DNA from: Conidiobolus coronatus NRRL 28638
Lineage: Eukaryota > Entomophthoromycota > Entomophthoromycetes > Entomophthorales > Conidiobolaceae
Reading direction: 5' to 3'
Length of the DNA stretch: 35,280 nt
Assembly (NCBI GenBank): GCA_001566745.1
Contig: KQ964453.1
Coordinates: forward strand, 53,239-88,518
The number at the start of each line of letters is the position of its first letter. Position 1 is the first letter of the stretch. The notes under the pieces were generated by a model. It saw nothing but the letters and a program-made list of their open reading frames with translations, ran no database searches and had not been told where the DNA came from. This document shows, one piece after another, positions 9,811 through 19,786 of the stretch. A program made the translations under genes and the position numbers.

Positions 9811-11908
9811 TTATTTCTTGCCCTTTTTAGTCAATACTCGATCCAAGTTGAAAGCTGCTGAAATCATTGCGATATGGGTGAATGCCTATTATAAAAGGAG
9901 CATGATTAATTGTAAAAACATGATAAATAATATTTAAAGTTACCTGAGGGAAATTTCCAAGTGCTCTACCACTTTTAGATACTTCTTCGGAGTATAAGCG
10001 AAGATGATTTGCATAGCCTAACATTTCTTCAAAAATAGTTAATGCTTGATCTAGGAGCTTAGGATCATATTCTCCAGCTCGAGTGAGCGCTTCAACCAGC
10101 CAGAATGTACACATTGAAAACGCACCTTCTTCACCTCCAACACCATCGTGGCTAGTTTGGTGATTATAGCGATATACTAGATTATTAATTGTAAGCCCTC
10201 CTTTTTCTGGCTGAGTCAAAATCTTTTGGATTGTAGATAAGAGTCGAGGATCAGTTGGACTAATAAAGAATACGAGAGGCATGATTAAAACTGATGCGTC
10301 TAAAGTCTCTGGAGACTCATATGATTGCTGGAAAGTCTTGAGAGTGCTATTCCAGCCTTTATCCATAATTTCTTCATATATTGTATCTCTACACTCTAAC
10401 CACTTAGATCTCTGAGGTAAAGGCAAGTTACGTTTATCAGCTAAGCGAAGACCACGATCAATCGCAACCCAGCACATGATCTTGGAATAGAGGAAGTTTT
10501 GCTTATTGTTTCTAACTTCCCAAATACTCATATCTTCACGATGCCAATTTTCAACAACATGGTCTACAATCTTGCGAACTAGTTTCCACTTGTCATAGGA
10601 TAATGGTTTACCAAACTTATTACTTAAGTAAATTGCATCTAACAGTTCACCATATATATCTAACTGCAAATGGTCTGCAGCACCGTTCCCAATGCGAACA
10701 GGCTTAGAGCCTTTGTAGCCATCTAAATGACTTAGCTCAAGTTCTTCAAGCTCAGTGCTACCATGGATGTCATACATTATACTCAACGAACCATCAGGGT
10801 TTAGATCCATAAGGCGATTTTCTATCCATCCCATGAATGCGTGAGCTTCGTCAGTGTATCCAAGTCTGATAAATGCATAGATTGTGAATGATGCGTCACG
10901 AATCCAAGTGAAGCGATAATCCCAATTTCTAGTACCTCCAATAAACTCAGGGAAGGAAAAAGTAGGGGCTGCAACTACTGCACCTGTGGGTGCGTAAGTA
11001 AGCAGCTTTAAAGTGAATGCACTTCTATGAACAGCTTCTCTCCACATTCCTTGATATGAGCACTTCTTAATCCACTCCTTCCAGTATGTATAAGTATCAT
11101 GATAGACAATATTTGCAATATCGTAGCTCAGCTTAGGATCCATGTTCGTTACCAATGTTCTTAAGATACTAGTACTTCTCTGCTCTTCTGTTCTTGTATC
11201 AGGTTCAGGTACCTGTCTGAATATAAAAATCATCTCCTGACCTTCTTCCAAGCATAAATCAGCAACAATTCCAGGTCCTTTTAATCCTTGGTCTGAGCGA
11301 TCCTCGACCCTCCATTTAATTGTGCAAGGTTTAATAGTGTCATCTTCTCCATGGTGTAAGATGTATCTTAAATCCATAGTTAACTTTTCACTTGTAAAAA
11401 CTGCCTTCTCTTTTCCAACTTTAGAATGTTCATCGTCTTGAACATTGCTATCAGGAACGATCTCAGTAGTGTGAGAGTGGAGACCATATTCAAAGCTAGG
11501 AAATAGCTCCATTTCTAACTGAGGTCTCCCTCTAATCACAGTCACATGGCGCATAACCCAGGGAAGGATATATTGGTCTGATCTTAAGCTTCTTGAGCTT
11601 GGGTGGTACATATAATCAACTACTTGGCACGCAGAATCTTCTCCAACATGCTTGGCAGCTAGCATACATGACTTGGGCAAGTATTTTTGCTTTATTGAAG
11701 TAGACTCACCACCTTCCTTGAGATTGATGGAATAGTGTCCTCCTTTCTTACAGTCCAAAATTCTTGCAAAGATAGAGGGACTGTCGAATTTAGGATAGCA
11801 CATGAAATCAATGGACCCATTCTGACCGCTTAACGCAATGGTCCTCATGTTCCCGATCATACCATACGAATCGAGAGGTGGATAGTCTTTATCTGTATTT
11901 GCCTGCAT
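9811..11908 (-). CDS. Cytosolic GH15 glucoamylase/trehalase-like glycoside hydrolase
   Basis: Exon 1 is 11908-9944 and exon 2 is 9885-9811, separated by a 58-nt intron (9943-9886). The spliced product has 679 residues and ends in the conserved [20 protein letters not shown]. Unspliced reading gives an unrelated tail. Residues 15-50 form the N-terminal trehalase-like segment (YGMIGNMRTIALSGQNGSID). The (alpha/alpha)6 barrel follows, with GTRNWDYRFTWIRDASF at 325-341, IWEVR at 462-466 (probable acid Glu464) and GGEEGAF at 591-597 (probable second catalytic Glu593 or 594). There is no signal peptide or starch-binding domain, so it is probably intracellular. Family members hydrolyse alpha-glucosides; bacterial and archaeal relatives of this architecture include trehalases. 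Glucoamylase versus trehalase activity cannot be settled from sequence. Confidence 0.9.
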
Positions 11909-11985
11909 CTTGTTAACTTAATAATTGATTCAAAAATATTTAATTTTTTTCAATTTGTAAATGTTAGTTGAAGAGGGAAGTGTAC

Positions 11986-11993
11986 TATTTATA
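11986..11993 (-). promoter_or_regulatory. TATA box of the GH15 gene
   Basis: TATAAATA on the minus strand, 78 bases upstream of the GH15 ATG, identical to the octamer before the ABC transporter. Confidence 0.5.
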
Positions 11994-13182
11994 CCTCCTA
12001 AGTCCATACTATCATTGATGACATAATGCTATTTCCTTAATTAGATGATATTCAAAAACTTCTGTTTAAGAAGTAATGCTCAGAATCAAATTGGGCTCAG
12101 TTTGATTAATTTCAATTCCGACTTTTCAAATTTTGGCTAAAAAACCCATTGAACTAACACTTTTATTTACAATAATTAATACACTGGGATAGCAAAGATT
12201 ATCAGACATGATGATTTTATTATTAGCGAGACTTTTATATTTGTATAAAATAACTTGATTGTATATTAACACCTGGTTAATATGATATATAGTTCACATG
12301 AAATCATATCAGCGTATTTTGCCAACTTGTCCAATACATTATGATCTAATTTTTAATAGATATTGCTAGTAAATAATAAAAATCTAAAGATATTATTATA
12401 CTTCGTCAAAATAAAAATTTTATTATCTTAACCTTATAAATATAGATATTGGACCAAACATTTACTACTTTTTTAAAGATTAAAATAAGATGCATGAGTA
12501 TCCTAGTATAAATTCGGAGTGCTTGATTCAGAATGTGGCATATATTTGCATTACTGACACCAATGCATAAAGTTTCTAATAAGTCTACATATCAAAGAAT
12601 AATTAGCATTTTTGTTTTATTACTAATTATAAGCCGCTTTAAAATAGATTTTCTTATAGTTTTAGAAGAGTAAATTTTTAGCGAATAAAGAATCTAGAAG
12701 TCAATTTGCATTTATAGCATATGAAAAGCTATTTAATAATTAATGAAAACGTCACTAATTTCAATTTCTAAGTTAAAGGCTTAAATCAAACGATTTGATT
12801 ATAAAAAATAAGATTAAGCTTAATTAAATATTATTTAACTCAATTTGAGCGAATAGTAAATACTAAATATAATAAGCAAGAGATAGTAAACTTTTCAGAG
12901 TGTATTATTCTGACGATGTAATAACTAGTTTAAGCGAATTTTATTATTTAAATATTAAATCAAGCATACTCTAATAATTAAAAATTATTAGGTTTAATTA
13001 AATTTTGAGTTTAGCTAAAAAGTTGAGTTTATACCATAATTATTTTATATAGATAAATGAATTTAAAAGAACATATAGGCAAGTTATTATAAAAACAACA
13101 CTAAGATTACACATCATAATCTAATTGTATCTATTGTTCTAAATGTACTATTCAAGATTAGAAAAATATTTGATATTCATAA
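11994..13182. other. AT-rich intergenic region between divergent genes
   Basis: About 1.2 kb between the GH15 gene (-) and the 87-residue gene (+). No exon or repeat recognised; it presumably holds upstream control sites of both. Confidence 0.55.
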
Positions 13183-13190
13183 TGACGTCA
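13183..13190 (+). promoter_or_regulatory. Palindromic CRE site TGACGTCA
   Basis: A perfect 8-bp ATF/CREB consensus in otherwise AT-rich DNA, 210 bases before the ATG of the 87-residue gene. Fungal bZIP factors of the Atf1/Sko1 type bind this site in stress genes. Occupancy is inference. Confidence 0.5.
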
Positions 13191-13261
13191 TTTTGTATTC
13201 ACAAATTACATCATCCATTAGTATTTAAAGAGATTACAGAGCCAGTGATAACTGATAAATT

Positions 13262-13270
13262 TATAAAAAG
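13262..13270 (+). promoter_or_regulatory. TATA box of the 87-residue gene
   Basis: TATAAAAAG lies 138 bases before the ATG and 71 bases after the CRE palindrome, a normal fungal activator-TATA-ATG order. Confidence 0.45.
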
Positions 13271-13399
13271 AGCAAAGTAAACAATATACATATATAATTA
13301 GTTAATAAATACAGTGTGGTAATATAAAAATAACTAAGAAAATGTGAAAAACCCAAATTAACTTTAATTATAGAATATTAATATTGTTTTGAAAAGAAA

Positions 13400-13663
13400 A
13401 TGAACCAAGATAACAAGGATTCCGTTAAACAAAAGATAGAAAAGTTTGTAAACCAAGCACCCGAGGCAAACTATATAATAGACGATGACCAGTTAGCAAT
13501 TTGCAGGGCAAGAGCTGCAGGCGAAGATCGGGCTTCAAATGAACCCTGTGTTCACTTAGGAGTTAGTCAGAAGGAAATGTTCACAGCGATGCAAGATTTA
13601 GGATTCTATTGTGCACTACCCTCAGATCCAACTGAAACTTACTTTAAGTGTCAAAAAATCTAA
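13400..13663 (+). CDS. Small protein of unknown function (87 aa)
   Basis: A single-exon frame of 87 residues beginning MNQDNKDSVKQ and ending FKCQKI. I do not recognise a family. The N-terminal third is charged and probably helical. The rest has four cysteines (near residues 35, 50, 70 and 84) and segments such as HLGVSQKEMFTAMQDLGF that look like a folded helix. There is no signal peptide or membrane segment, so it is probably cytosolic or nuclear. Coding status is supported by composition that is much less AT-rich than the flanks, a TATA box and a CRE palindrome in proper order upstream, and a TAA stop like its neighbours. It sits alone, with over 1.4 kb of non-coding DNA on the left and several kb on the right. 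Confidence 0.65.
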   Translation: MNQDNKDSVKQKIEKFVNQAPEANYIIDDDQLAICRARAAGEDRASNEPCVHLGVSQKEMFTAMQDLGFYCALPSDPTETYFKCQKI

Positions 13664-14114
13664 ATATATTCAATATGAATTAATTATTTTACACTTTTTT
13701 TAAATAGATTACCTTTATCATTACATTAACTGAATCAGTATAAATAAATACTAATTATTAATGTTAGTTTAATTATTTTAGCTAAAACAAGTAGTAGAAA
13801 CATGTAATACTCTTATACATATTACTTTATATTGGCTATATATTAACTTTGATTCCATCGATAACCAGAAACAAAATTAGCTATAAACATTCTATCTTCT
13901 AGGGAGCTTGTTACTTAAGTTAATCTTGATAGTATTTAAACTATAGGAACTAATAGACATATTTAATGTTACTTTTTGTAGTTTTTACTCGAAATAGAAA
14001 ATATTAATCGTGTAGTAATTTACAGAAAGCTATTAAATGAATTAATGACATAAGTTATATAAAAATGTATCTCTAAATGCTATAGCTTTTTTTAAACAGG
14101 CATTAAACCATATA
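13664..14114. other. AT-rich intergenic spacer
   Basis: 3' flank of the 87-residue gene up to the first inverted-repeat element. Nothing recognisable. Confidence 0.6.
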
Positions 14115-14389
14115 TGAGTGACTCTGGTTAAGTCGATGAAATCTTGTCCCAAATTTTTTATAGGGCAAATTTACGATAATTTAGATTTTTAGTTGTTTAA
14201 ATCTTATTAATCAGCAGTTTTTATTAGTTAAAGTTGATAATATAATATCATATGGAAAGCTGTTTCTTCATCTTTAACTAATAAAAGAAATTCTTTACAC
14301 AGTTTAAATATATATAAAATAAAAATATTGTAGATTTGACCTATAAAAAATATAGGACAAGATTTCATCGACTTAACCAGAGTCACTCA
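14115..14389. mobile_element. MITE-like element with two A-type ends (palindromic form)
   Basis: A 275-bp element flanked on both sides by TA (14113-14114 and 14390-14391), the target duplication of Tc1/mariner-like transposons. The ends are inverted repeats starting TGAGTGACTCTGGTTAAG. They are identical for the first 35 positions and recognisable for about 65. A second inverted repeat is nested inside (about 14218-14237 against 14268-14287, core TTTTATTAGTTAAAG), so almost the whole element could fold back on itself. There is no coding capacity, so it is non-autonomous. Both ends match the left end of the copies at 21972 and 34245. Confidence 0.85.
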
Positions 14390-14767
14390 TAATCAATATC
14401 CGTAACATTATATTAACTAACAATGCAAATTGTATAATAGTATGATGTGTATACTATTGTTCAGATTACTATTAATAATAAACTATAAATCTACTCTATC
14501 CAATCTAGAAATAATTTAACTTTAATAACACCCATTGAAATTATATTATAAAGGGTAGTTTATAACCTAATAAACAACCTTGTTTTTGCTTAAACTCATA
14601 TTAATTCGATTATTTAGAATTTTTAATACAAAAACATAGCTACTACAATTGTAAATCTATTAACCATCTTAAAACTGATACTATCATTACATATGCTGAA
14701 GTTCACAATTAATATATTTTTGTTTTTTAGAGTTTAAAATAGCTGATTAATAGTATGTTTTATCAAA

Positions 14768-15542
14768 TGGGTGATTCTGGTTAACCTAGCTCAAATTTTA
14801 TGTGAACACTGTTCAAAATTTAAATTTTAATATAAGCGAGTTAATATCATATATANNNNNNNNNNNNNNNNNNNNNNNNNNNNNNNNNNNNNNNNNNNNN
14901 NNNNNNNNNNNNNNNNNNNNNNNNNNNNNNNNNNNNNNNNNNNNNNNNNNNNNNNNNNNNNNNNNNNNNNNNNNNNNNNNNNNNNNNNNNNNNNNNNNNN
15001 NNNNNNNNNNNNNNNNNNNNNNNNNNNNNNNNNNNNNNNNNNNNNNNNNNNNNNNNNNNNNNNNNNNNNNNNNNNNNNNNNNNNNNNNNNNNNNNNNNNN
15101 NNNNNNNNNNNNNNNNNNNNNNNNNNNNNNNNNNNNNNNNNNNNNNNNNNNNNNNNNNNNNNNNNNNNNNNNNNNNNNNNNNNNNNNNNNNNNNNNNNNN
15201 NNNNNNNNNNNNNNNNNNNNNNNNNNNNNNNNNNNNNNNNNNNNNNNNNNNNNNNNNNNNNNNNNNNNNNNNNNNNNNNNNNNNNNNNNNNNNNNNNNNN
15301 NNNNNNNNNNNNNNNNNNNNNNNNNNNNNNNNNNNNNNNNNNNNNNNNNNNNNNNNNNNNNNNNNNNNNNNNNNNNNNNNNNNNNNNNNNNNNNNNNNNN
15401 NNNNNNNNNNNNNNNNNNNNNNNNNNNNNNNNNNNNNNNNNNNNNNNNNNNNNNNNNNNNNTATATATGATATTAACTCGCTTATATTAAAATTTGAACA
15501 TAGTTCATACAAAATTAGGGTTGAGTTAACCAGAATCTCACA
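14768..15542. mobile_element. MITE-like element with two B-type ends, interior in assembly gap
   Basis: The left arm (14768-14855) and right arm (15462-15542) are inverted copies of the B end seen on the right of the copies at 21972 and 34245. Outer tips are TGGGTGATTCTGG and TGTGAGATTCTGG. The innermost 30 or so bases next to the gap are identical in both arms (core AAGCGAGTTAATATCATATA). TA follows the right end at 15543-15544; the left flank is AA, so one target copy is mutated or the boundary differs. The interior is unknown. The element may be a long palindrome, a larger element, or two contig ends joined at one repeat. Confidence 0.7.
14856..15461. other. Assembly gap (606 N)
   Basis: A run of 606 undetermined bases bordered on each side by the same sequence in opposite orientation. 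The gap length may be estimated, not measured. No reading frame through it is meaningful. Confidence 0.99.
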
Positions 15543-15605
15543 TATTGTAAATTTATTATTTAAAAACTTTTGGATAAAATTTTATCGATATAACTAGAAT
15601 CACTC
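15543..15605. mobile_element. Degenerate A-type element end
   Basis: Read on the minus strand from 15605, this matches the A end with scattered changes (GAGTGATTCTAGTTATATCG, then a run like the A subterminal region including AAATTTACAATA). It abuts the right edge of the B-B element directly. No matching partner was found on the left of that element, so this is a truncated older copy or part of a nested insertion. Confidence 0.6.
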
Positions 15606-18091
15606 GAATTATCAATATAGTATTGTAAATTGTTTTAAGTACTTATAAGAGTCGTTTCCAATCATTTCGAAATTATATAATAAAACCAATGTAATAATTC
15701 ACATTAAATCATGGTACTTAATTTTGAGAACCATTTCCAACTTATTAGTCGACTTATATCATACTTGCTAGAAAAAATCAAATAAATTCTAATTTATGTT
15801 TTCGCATAAAGTATTGGATGCAAAATTTTTAAGATTTAAAAAAATCTGGTCTGATTAATAGTGCTGTATACAAGTTTCAGTTCTAAAGAGCTGGTTCTAT
15901 TTTAATTAATTTGCCTACTTTTATATAAAAATGATAATAGTTAAAAACCTGTATACTTAATCTACAAAATGTAAATTATATTGATATTCAAGTAAAACAT
16001 TATTCAATGATCTTAAATTCTATCTATATATTCACATGTATATACTGCGTATACAAGCATAATACTATAGCTTTCTCCTGACATATAAAAATAACTTTTC
16101 TAAATACCAAGTATTAGTCTACTATATATTTAAAATAAAAAACTATGGTCAAATTTTTTTAGCTGTTTTATGGATAGATTGTTCTTGTGCAAAATCAAGT
16201 ACTAAAATTCCTTTTTAATATTCTTTGATAATCTTTTGCAGCTTAGCTATTAAACTATTTCTATATTCTAAAAATATATAGAGACACTTAATTTAGAAAA
16301 GCACAAATTTTATCTTAATTTTTTACATCAAATTAGCTATTATAGCTCTCATTAAAATATGTTTTGATCCAATCTTTTATTAAACAAAAACAACTTCCAA
16401 AAGCATAGTTGATTGTCTTACTTCAACGGCTCTTTTACGCCTTACCATTAAATAAAGCTAACCCCTTTTTATTAAATGCAATCCTGTTGAATGCAAATTC
16501 ACACAATTTTTTTAACAAAAAACTCTTAAGATGGAAGGTTGTAACACATTCGTTTTTTCGTTTGGAATCTTTTTTTGCCCCAAGCGGTTAGATAGAAAAT
16601 TAGGGTGTAAGCTTTAATGGTTAATTATAGCGATACTGTTAGTGATAGCCGAGCCCTTCTAAATTTGAATATTTGATCATATTACTATAAATAGGTAGAT
16701 ATATTAATAACTATTACTATTTGCCTATTACGTCAATCTTAATGTGGCGTATAAATGCAAGATTTTATTTATTGCTATTCTATTACCATTCACTACCAAA
16801 ATAATTTGTAGTCATCTACAAATTGAATCAACTAAACAGTTTTCATATTTGTATAATTTTTCCATAATTAGACCCTTTCTTGATTATCATCCAAGTAATT
16901 AAATACTCTTGCCTTTAATATTTTAGCTTGGATGTATCATTAAATTTAACCTAGTTCAACCATATTTGTGACTATTAATTTAAATTCTTATGTGCTAAAT
17001 TTTGCCACGTTTAATCGTTAATTTATCAACGATTTAATCCAAATATACAATCGTTATTGCTGATATTTTAGGCAGGTTACCTTTAATGTGCGAAATGCTC
17101 ACAGAGATAATATTATTGCCATTACTAGCCTCAAATCGTTATCTGATAATTTTTTGTTAAGAAAATTCTCCAGTGACTATAATTGTTTGCTCTTCTCAGG
17201 GAAGTAGTGGATGAGACCTTCGGATCATTTCAGTTTTAGGACATATGAAGCTACACAATAAAATAACAAAGCAAATTATAAGCGGAAATAATCTTACTAA
17301 TAAGGATAATAGTATAATAAGGAAATATTAGTACCTTAAATGCTATTAATTAAAGACATTGTGACAATAAACAATATCTAAATAAATTTAATATATTTCC
17401 GAGTTCAAAGTAGAAAGATGGCAAAGTTCTCTCATTTTCAAGCTAGGTCCCTTGAAAAATAAATTAGGAAAGTAATCAATTGTTAAACAGATATGATTGC
17501 AATAGGTATAATTAAAGCAATGTCTTTTTTAGGTCAATTCGCAAGAGGAGTATGTAAGGAAATTGCTAACCAATCGCGGTAAAAATGTTACAGTACCTTG
17601 ATTAAAGCTGCAGTACAGAGAGTAAATGATCTAAATATAGTAATAGCCTAATTTAAAGAGAGACTACTTGAGCTTGTCTAAAACAAATGTGCAATTTGTG
17701 GTTAACTACATAGTTTTCAATTCTTTGAGTTAGTTGATGGATAAACTGTGTATTTTAATGCACGGAAAAATAAGATAATTTTGTTTTATAACATTTAATG
17801 AATGCGTAATATTATATGAACATTATTAAAATGATAGATAATGAAAAAATAGCAAAGAAAAGGAGCAGATATTATATAAAATATAATTTAATCATTGTAT
17901 AGATAATGTTAATGAATAAGAGAATAATGACGTGTATATAGAGATGAAACTTACAAATAATCATCAATGTTGCATTAGAATATAATAACAAATACTTTAA
18001 AATTTTTGTCGGAATGATGTATAGTTGATAGATCTTTAGGACCACTGAACCAAATAATTTGGACTCACATGCCAATCATTGCAGGTAAAGC
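15606..18091. other. Gene-poor AT-rich region
   Basis: About 2.5 kb with no supported gene. Short protein-like snatches occur near 16409-16591, 17192-17230 and 17500-17590, but none extends, splices cleanly or resembles a family. They may be decayed fragments or chance. Confidence 0.5.
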
Positions 18092-19109
18092 CTATTTGTG
18101 GTAAGATTGATTAGGCTGGGAGGCTTTAAGGTCGTGAGCGGGTGGCTGAGCACTGCTTCCATTCCAGTAAGGTGGTGGGTTTGAGTATTGCTGGTTATGT
18201 GGGTTATGTGGGTTATGTTGGTGTTGAGGGTTTTGAGGGTTTTGAGGATATCCTTGAGGAACATTGTTGGGGAAGTTGGAATAATTGGGCATGTTATTGG
18301 GAACTCCGTGATATTGACCATAAGGATTGCTAGGATTGGGAGGATAGTTCATGCTGGGAGCAGATGAAGGTGGATTACTTGGAATGTGGCTCTTAGGAGG
18401 AGGGTTGGCTGCAGGAATCTAAATAAAATTATTAGTCGAAGAGTAGAGAAAACAGCTCAATATAATACTTGTTGCTTCTCATCTTCATAGTAGCTAGATT
18501 CAGGATGAGAAGGGTGAGCAGGGACAGAGCTTGGTTCGGGTTCAGGTTCGTTCTAATTATACTGTTAGGGTGAGGACTTTGTTTGAAAAAAATAGATTTA
18601 GCTTACTTCGGCTTGAGCTTCCTCATTTACCGGATCAGGTGAGTTTAAGCAAGCTTGAATAAGATTTTTGCCTTCTGGCTTGGTGACCAAAGGTTGTAAT
18701 TTGGGAGTTGTGAAGGTATAAACAAGACCAGTTTCAGAGACTACAAGTAATAGGACTTGAGTGCCTGTTAAAGTACTTAATTCGTATGCCTAAAAGGTAA
18801 GTGACGTAAGTTATGTGAAAACTAAAAATAATACTATTAATAGCGTACCTTCTTCATAATACCAGCCTTTCTTTTACTGAAAGTAATGTGGCGTCTGCTC
18901 TTATCGGGAATATATTCGATCTTAATCTTTCTTCTTCCCGAGCGTTTATCGTTGCCTTCATCTGAGTTATCACCGCCATCAGAATCATGGCCTTTAGGGG
19001 GAGATCCGACAGTGTTATTTCCAGAAACATTTAACGTTCCCATACCGCTGAAAGATTCGCCCATATTGGGGTATCCGGTATTGTGCATTTCAGAAGGATG
19101 GTTGCTCAT
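18092..19109 (-). CDS. MCM1: SRF/MCM1-type MADS-box transcription factor
   Basis: Four exons (19109-18849, 18789-18607, 18552-18469, 18418-18092) encode 284 residues; the introns are 59, 54 and 50 nt, all phase 0. The MADS domain runs from about residue 58 to 113: RRKIKIEYIPDKSRRHITFS, KRKAGIMKK, then after the first intron AYELSTLTGTQVLLLVVSET and GLVYTF. A SAM-like extension continues with TPKLQPLVTKPEGKNLIQAC. This is the type I (SRF/MCM1/ArgRI) form, a nuclear dimer that recruits partners to CArG-like sites and controls cell-type and cell-cycle genes in fungi. The N-terminus (1-57) is acidic and Gly/Ser-rich. The C-terminal 120 residues are rich in Pro, Asn, Gln and Tyr with repeated NPQ/NPH units, a likely low-complexity activation region. 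A 5'UTR intron and a CCAAT cluster lie upstream. Confidence 0.9.
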
Positions 19110-19116
19110 TTTTATT

Positions 19117-19277
19117 CTAAATTCATAAATAAGTTAATAACTGTATATTTGGCAGTCATATCGGAAAGTGCTGAAGTACTATACATACACCAGTCGCAAC
19201 TACGACGATATGGTGTATTAAGCAATAATGCAATGGTACTGAGCAGAATCCAAGGTGAAGCAATCAATAATACTTAC
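19117..19277 (-). other. Probable 5'UTR intron of the MADS gene
   Basis: On the minus strand a near-ideal donor (CTGAAG/GTAAGTATT, cut between 19278 and 19277) is followed by an acceptor (ATGAATTTAG, ending at 19117) eight bases upstream of the ATG. The resulting 161-nt intron is about three times longer than coding introns here. It is inferred from splice signals only. Confidence 0.5.
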
Positions 19278-19480
19278 CTTCAGGTTTATAATTAATATGA
19301 CTTCCTAGTATGGATTCGACCTTTTAAGAAATGTCTAATATTATAAATTAATATGGAAGTGGGGTTTGAGTGTGTTAGGATTTGTACCAAAGTAGAAAAG
19401 TCAGACAATTTAGGCAATTGTACCAAAGAGCGAGCTAGGATATTAGATCAGTTCCCTAATTAGTAATTTATGGGTTGTCT

Positions 19481-19786
19481 CCAATTAACAACTGAATGCT
19501 GAGTTATTACAGCCAATGATATCATATTTTGGTTTGTACAAATTAATTCAATTTCCCTTATTCACCATACAAATATCAATTGTGCCAATCACCAATGGCC
19601 ATTTTTGGGAGAAGCAATTCAATTTGAATTTGAATTCTTATTAGCCAATCACACCACATTCACACCATCCCCCCTAACTATTACATCAGATCACCTTTAT
19701 CATTTGCAGCCAATGATGCTGGTGGACTAATCCACATTAAAACTCTTATCAATTTAGCTATCCTCCAAATCTCACTCTCCGCCAAT
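19481..19786 (-). promoter_or_regulatory. Cluster of seven CCAAT boxes upstream of the MADS gene
   Basis: CCAAT occurs on the plus strand at 19481, 19513, 19585, 19592, 19645, 19710 and 19782, all in one orientation (ATTGG relative to the MADS gene). Five fit the extended form GCCAAT[C/G]A. Five of them recur about every 60-72 bases. CCAAT with such flanks is the binding site of the NF-Y/HAP complex. The cluster begins about 200 bases upstream of the inferred 5'UTR exon of the MADS gene and is the likely core of its promoter. The region is also less AT-rich than its surroundings. Confidence 0.6.

Noticed and set aside
9827-9943. Alternative C-terminus of the GH15 protein by reading through 9943-9886
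   Set aside because: The region has clean GT-AG ends, and splicing restores the conserved family C-terminus.
14802-15512. Long open frames on both strands through the gap
   Set aside because: They consist almost entirely of undetermined bases.
17200-17230. TTCG-loop hairpin as a small RNA
   Set aside because: The stem is short with mismatches, and no box motifs or Pol III signals were found around it.
18142-19128. Plus-strand frames opposite the MADS gene
   Set aside because: They are antisense shadows of MADS exons with repetitive composition; the minus strand has a complete spliced domain.
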